64,000 bases of DNA, taken from positions 16,728,001-16,792,000 of the forward strand of contig NC_135055.1 of the NCBI RefSeq assembly GCF_051014685.1, in the 5' to 3' direction. The position numbers were made by a program, and so were the translations under genes. Numbering within the stretch: the first letter of the stretch is position 1; each line of letters begins with the position of its first letter. Positions 58,903 through 64,000 of the stretch are shown here, in pieces. The notes beneath the pieces were generated by a model. That model had not been told where the DNA came from, ran no database searches, and was given only the letters and a program-made list of their open reading frames with translations. This DNA comes from Ptiloglossa arizonensis (lineage: Eukaryota; Arthropoda; Insecta; Hymenoptera; Colletidae).

Positions 58903-59789
58903 CGTACATCATTCTTTGTTACGAATCACCCGCTGTCACTGTGTTTGTTACGCTAATCGGGTGTCACGTACGGGGATACGTCGGTTTTTAAATCGGTAAC
59001 ACCCGCGTTGCTCTCAATTATTCACCGTTGAGTCGATTATCGTTCTGCGATCTCGCGTACCTTCCTTTAGCCGTAAATCTTCATCGACGTACGAATCGAA
59101 GGCGCCTGTGGGAGTTTTCAAACCGGTGGAGGGAAAAATCGTTTCATCGAGGGAATGCACAGGATCGAAACGAGCAGTAATGAAATTTAAGGCAGTGTAT
59201 ATCTTCGATAAATTGTATAATTCTATTCGAGAATGTTCTTTGGGAAAATGTTCTTCAAGAATCATTTGTTTCATTTTTTAATTTACTCGGATAACGAACT
59301 TTTGATAAATTGAAATATAATATCGTTTAATTGAAAGTTCTTCTTCTGCACAACTAATGCTGGAATCTTCGAAGAATAGAATATAATAGCGTATAGAAAT
59401 AGTCGCCAAAGGTCTTCAATTTTAGTCGTGAATCACGGTGACAAAACTCTTCGTGCGACGATCAATTCTTGTCTAACCGATACTTTCTGTCGGTTAGAAA
59501 CGCCCAGTCATGTCGGTCCGGTAGGCGAATACGGTGCACCGAATGTTACGGGATTCGCTGCCGGCAACGATGCAATATTGTTACAACATTCCCGTCGAAC
59601 CATCGATCGTCGTACTTGAACGAATCAATTATAAAACTTCGTTGAGTATCTCGTCGAAAATTTGTCGATTTTATTGCAGTTCCTGTACTATTTACTCCAT
59701 ACCCATATTCGAAAGTAAATCAAAACACGTTTCGATTGTTAATATTTTCTAATCAAAGTCATCTGTAATCTTTTCTCATCGATCTCCCA
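58903..59789. other. Non-coding sequence, no gene recognised
   Basis: Mixed composition without repeats or exon signals that I can support. ORFs of 63-86 residues on both strands are featureless. Confidence 0.5.
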
Positions 59790-60365
59790 TATTATTATTA
59801 GTGTCCACTCGATAAAACACCATTATTACCTACTCGATAAAACTCTATTCGCAACTACTCGATAAAACACTACTATTAGCTCCTCGATAAGGCACTACTA
59901 TTCCTTACTCGATAAGACACCATTATTACCTACTCGATAAGACTCTATTCGCAACTACTCGATAAAACGCTACTATTACCTCCTCGATAAGGCACTACTA
60001 TTCCTTACTCGGTAAGACACAATTATTATCTACTCGATAAGCCTCTATTCGCAACTACTCGATAAAACGCTACTATTACCTCCTCGATAAGGCACTACTA
60101 TTCCTTACTCGATAAAACACAATTATTATCTACTCGATAAGACTCCATTCGTGACTACTCGATAAAACACTACTATTACCTACTCGATAAGACTCCATTC
60201 ATAACTACTCGATAAAACACTACTATTACCTACTCGATAAGACTCCATTCGCAACTACTCGATAAAACACTACTATTACCTACTCGATAAGACCCCATTC
60301 GAGACTACTCGACGAGACACAATCACCTCGATAAAACAAAACTATCACCTACCGGATAAAACACC
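59790..60365. repeat. Tandem array of CTACTCGATAA(A/G)AC words, 25-60 bp unit
   Basis: About twenty occurrences of (C/T)ACTCGATAA(A/G)(A/G)C, alternating with CACTACTATTACC and CTC(C/T)ATTCGCAACTA. A higher-order unit of about 50-118 bp is visible from the alternation of the two linkers. Diverges after 60300. Confidence 0.9.
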
Positions 60366-62439
60366 GTCAATACCCACCGATACGTCACCGAAACTCCTCC
60401 GCGGGTTCGAAAACTCGCTTCAAACCCCGTCCGACGAAAACCCGAAACGAGAAATCCGAACAGTAGCGTTTCAGTTCGCGCATGCGACGAATAGACTTGT
60501 CAGCCGGTGTGATGGATGAGCCCCCGTGCCCCGATGATGTACAGTTAGGCCCCGCGAAAGCGAAGTCGCGACTTCCGGAGGGGCGGCGAGGAGGCACGAA
60601 ATTCCGTTTCACTTTCCAGCCGGGTCGGGGTTAACAGTTAAATCGACCGCTAATTGCGACGGGCACGGGACCACCATAGGGTCGATGGTGCGTGGCGGTG
60701 TGTGTCGCGTTAATTACCGGAGCGTTAGGCGGGCTCCTCCCTCTTTGCGCGCGGCTAGATGGATGGATTACTTAACACTTGTCACGCCTCGCTAATTAAC
60801 ATTCAGTCATCTCCCTCTCGGAAGTCCCCCCTCCCCCCTCGCGCTCTCCACCACGGCCTACCTCCCCCCGCCCCGACGAAACGCAGCCGAGGCAACCGGC
60901 CACGACCGGCAGGTGGAAAGTCGTTTAATATTTATCGACTATCGCGTGCGACCCCGTTGGCACCTCCAGGGCCCAGGACGACCGGCGACTGAAATTAGAA
61001 TTCGTGATGGCGCGCCGCGGCGCGGTTCACGGGAATTATTAGAATACGACGCCCGCTGCTTGCGGCGTGATTACCCGGCAAAGAAACGCTGCCACGGGGC
61101 GTGTTGGATTTCGAATTTCAGCCGCGGACGATACACGAGGAGGCTTTTCTTCGAGGGAAAGAGGGACCGGGAGGGGAGAAAAGGGCCCGCTCGTGACGGT
61201 ATGGACGAATTTTTTTTTTTTTTTTTTTCTTTGCTTTTTGGAAGTGAATCGGACAAGATTGAAAAAGGGGAAGGAAAATATTGTGACAGGAAGGAATGAT
61301 GGTGGTGACGGTGTTTGTGTCTTTGTTCTTTGGGGTTTTCACACGGTGGAAAATATTTTTGTATGGAAATTTAATTTTGTGAAATGTAGGTCGAGTTATG
61401 GGGAATTTGATTTTTTTTTTTTTCGAGTGTGTTTCGGTTTTGTGGGTATTTGTACGTGGAGCAAATGGCGTGTGTGGAATTATCGATAAAGTGATATTAC
61501 TGATGTTAATTAGAGAATAGCAGGGAATGGTGCTTTGTTTATTTTTGAGAGTACACGGAGTGAATGGTGTAGTGTAAGTTTCTGAAGAATTGCTGGACGT
61601 GGATCGGAATGTATCAACCATTAAAGCGTTGTTTTTTTCCCATTCTTGAGACTTATGCCAATCTCATGGGAGTGTAATTGAGATTGATCAATTTTTATAA
61701 TAGATATTTAAAAAATATTTACTTTCCTCGAAGAAAACTCTTCTTTATCTACTCGAATTTTAATTATCGAATTGGCGATGTTCTCATAGATTAACAATCA
61801 TTCAATTGCATTACAAGGAGACATTTAATGGAAATTTAAACATTCAAAAGTACTATTTTTTGTCCAATTTAAAGAACATTCTTTGCTTTAACAAATATCG
61901 AGGCTTCCATCGACGAATTGGATGTATTTTAAAAAAAACCGATTCCAGAGTTCGGTGCATGTTATTTGGGTACCACTGGAGCTCGTCGACAACATCGTCT
62001 ACGTCGCTTTTGTCGTCGTCGATGCCGTCGACGACAGGTCCGTCGAAATACCAGATGCAGAATGTTTTGTCCTGTCGAATCTAATCTGTGCTGTCGATCG
62101 CGGTGCCAGTCGGACGACCCTGCCTGCGTCCATTATTATACGCTCCTTGCGCGGATGACTGGCTTCTTCGTGCCACTGTTCGGCAGTCTCGAGATTCGAC
62201 GAGATTTTACGAGAAAATAGCGAAATATCTTACGAAAATTCGCTGCAAGCTCCCTCTGTTTGTACTTCGTTCGATCTGTTTCATAGAAATGGATTCTCAT
62301 CACTTTCGCGACATTTATGAATTATCCCGCGCTTCGTTTTTGTGTACTTACTACATCTTGCATCGTTACGATTCATTCTGCAAAAGAATATGTCCATGAA
62401 ACATGCTCTTCTCGAAAAGGAAATTTTTTAAAAATTATT
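60366..62439. other. CpG-rich then AT-rich non-coding sequence
   Basis: 60400-61170 is CpG-rich and complex and includes a 14-bp perfect palindrome CGCGCCGCGGCGCG (61011-61024). T tracts at about 61210-61228 and 61412-61424. GTCGTC/GTCGAC words at 61985-62040 keep several frames open, and the ORFs there (78-103 residues) overlap in three frames, so I call none. Confidence 0.5.
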
Positions 62440-63210
62440 GGTCGACGATAGGACACTAAACTAAAAATTCAGCGATCAGAATTTTTTAAAATAAAATAAT
62501 TAGCGGAATTATTACCGTGAAAAGACGGATTTCTCTCGTAAACGTTTTTCACTCGGTATTCTTCACAATAAGTCCCTCTTCGTGGGCCCGTGGAGGAGTT
62601 CGAGTCGGTGGTCCACACTCCGGAGAATTGGAAGTGTCTAAAATGAGATTCAAATTCAGGGATTAAAATTTCTTAATAAAAATTACCTAACTACTGCCAA
62701 GATTTCGTATACTATATAACTAATAACTAATAAAACTACCATCGTGAAACGAATTTCTCTCACGAACATCATTCAAGGACATTTTTTACTTCCTCTTTTA
62801 CTTCCTACATTTTAAAGATTAATTTTTCCAGAAACTTAGAAGAATTAAATTTTAATTATCATAAAAAAGATTTCGTCTCGTATGAGCCACCTAATAAAAT
62901 CACCATCGTGAAAAGCTGTATTTCTCTCGCGGACATTTTTCACATTTTTTGCTTCCATTGTTGAATATTTTTTCAAAAACTTAAACCTACGATCAAAATA
63001 CAATTAAAACATAGCGATCAGAATTCTTAAATAAAGATTCCCTAACTATTGCCAAGATTTCGTCCCGTGTGAGCCACAACATGAAACCATCATCGCGCAA
63101 AGATGAATTTCTCCAGCACATTCTCTAACATTATTCGTGGACGTTGTTCGCAGTAGCGTACACCTCGTCAGGGGCCCGTGTTGGAGTTTAGGTCGGTGGT
63201 CCACGATCGT
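62440..63210. repeat. Diverged repeat block with matching ends
   Basis: Blocks such as AGCGATCAGAATT (62472, 63012), ACCATCGTGAAA(A) and GTTAGAGTTC-like ends recur at irregular spacing. A terminal block GGGCCCGTG.(A/T)GGAGTT..(A/G)GTCGGTGGTCCAC is at about 62585-62616 and 63172-63203, 587 bp apart. Three or four decayed units of about 180-200 bp are likely. Confidence 0.6.
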
Positions 63211-64000
63211 TCGTATACGTCACTGGGCCGTGATATCTAATGAGGCTATTAACACGCGCTGCACCGCCGAGGAAACTTCGTCGAGCGTTTATGACATCCG
63301 ATGACCTACCTAGCGGCTTCTATTAGAGCCGTACGATCGCCTTGAGTGAGACATTTACCAGCTCCTGCTAAGCCGATCTCGTCGGCCTGGCATCTGCTGT
63401 CCATGGACGTAACCATTAAAACTTCCTGGTTTTTGCCCGGTGTCCCGAGCGCCGCCACGCGTTTCGACGCTCGGGCGTCGCGTTACCGTGTACGTAATTA
63501 GATCAACGCGAGTTCGATCCGCGCGACTCGCCCTCGTCCGGAGATTTCAACGCTCGAAGGTGTCTCTTCTTCTCTTCGAATCGAAGAAATGGAATCGAGT
63601 AATATTCGGTTGTACGGAAAGTCATTTCGTTTTCCAGAATGGAGAATATATAATATAATAAAGAATATAATTTAATAAAAGTTTTGTACACTCTAACAAA
63701 AATCGTGTTTTTATTTTCACCAAAAAAAAAACGAAATGACTTTCCAAACCTGATAGTATCTATCAAATATACCTCTATTTGTTCGATATATTTGTGCAGA
63801 GTTAGAGGGTCAATTCCGACCCGGGTCTCTCGTCGTTCGATTCGAATTCTCGTCGAAACTTTCGAAATTAATTTACTCGACGATCTTTGCATTTCGTTCA
63901 TTTTTACGGAGCGGACGAACCGGACCATACCGAATTTTTATTTATTCTCAGAGACGTTAACGGAGGGAATAAAATTTTCAGGTAAAACGAGCGAGTGTTT
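63211..64000. other. Unique sequence, candidate regulatory island then AT-rich
   Basis: 63210-63480 is complex and CpG-containing without repeats. 63640-63780 is AT-rich with AATATAATA words and a nearby TTTTATTTTCACCAAAAAAAAA tract. ORFs (72 and 141 residues) lie on opposite strands over each other and show no domain. Confidence 0.4.

Noticed and set aside
61922..62399. Three overlapping + ORFs of 78-103 residues
   Set aside because: Open frames follow GTC/GAC words; no domain or consistent frame.

Overview
The window looks like a piece of a CpG-rich insect nuclear genome, most likely a holometabolous insect and perhaps a bee or wasp. The inference rests on overall style: very sparse coding sequence, a long open exon rich in CAA/CAG and CAC/CAT codons ending in a textbook splice donor, many micro- and minisatellites, and CpG-rich islands alternating with AT-rich stretches. 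There is no bacterial-type operon, no rRNA gene, and no tRNA or CRISPR array that I could recognise. The clade assignment is weak.

The one strong coding region is on the + strand at about 8446-9530. It encodes a low-complexity, His/Gln-rich, Ser-rich, nuclear-looking protein segment with a PLDFSV motif resembling a CtBP-binding PxDLS site. It has no in-frame ATG near its 5' end and ends at a strong donor (AACG|GTGAGC). It therefore looks like an internal exon of a transcriptional regulator. An E93/Mblk-1 (LCOR-like) protein is a candidate, but this is not proven. About 3.5 kb upstream (4680-8300) is CpG-rich and probably holds promoter, 5' UTR or enhancer sequence, including a duplicated cassette with NRF-1/ewg-like CTGCGCATGCCG sites. 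The 54 kb downstream shows no other convincing large exon, so it may be a long intron or a gene desert.

The second, tentative coding candidate is on the - strand at 58377-58688. It is a 103-residue ORF with a good ATG context and one strongly hydrophobic segment.

The rest is dominated by locally generated tandem arrays, nearly every one with its own unit: about 170 bp (2.6 kb), 120 bp (4.1 kb), 190 bp (12.7 kb), 153 bp (21.5 kb), 223 bp (26.1 kb), 206-239 bp (27.5 kb), 41-50 bp (30.2 kb), 81 bp (35.2 kb), 248-264 bp (37.9 kb), 30 bp (40.6 kb), 130/214 bp (42.2 kb), 150 bp (44.8 kb), 185 bp (45.6 kb), 137 bp (51.6 kb), 278 bp (55.9 kb) and 25-60 bp (59.8 kb). Many annotation-sized ORFs are by-products of these arrays, especially where the period is a multiple of three (30 and 81 bp). 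One probable non-autonomous DNA transposon with terminal inverted repeats and TA target duplication lies at 16194-17919. Between the arrays are unique, CpG-containing islands (for example 29750-29900, 46980-47170, 49170-49330, 51000-51300, 60610-60800, 63210-63480). Their complexity and palindromic motifs make them candidates for conserved regulatory elements. Copy numbers and periods were read by eye.
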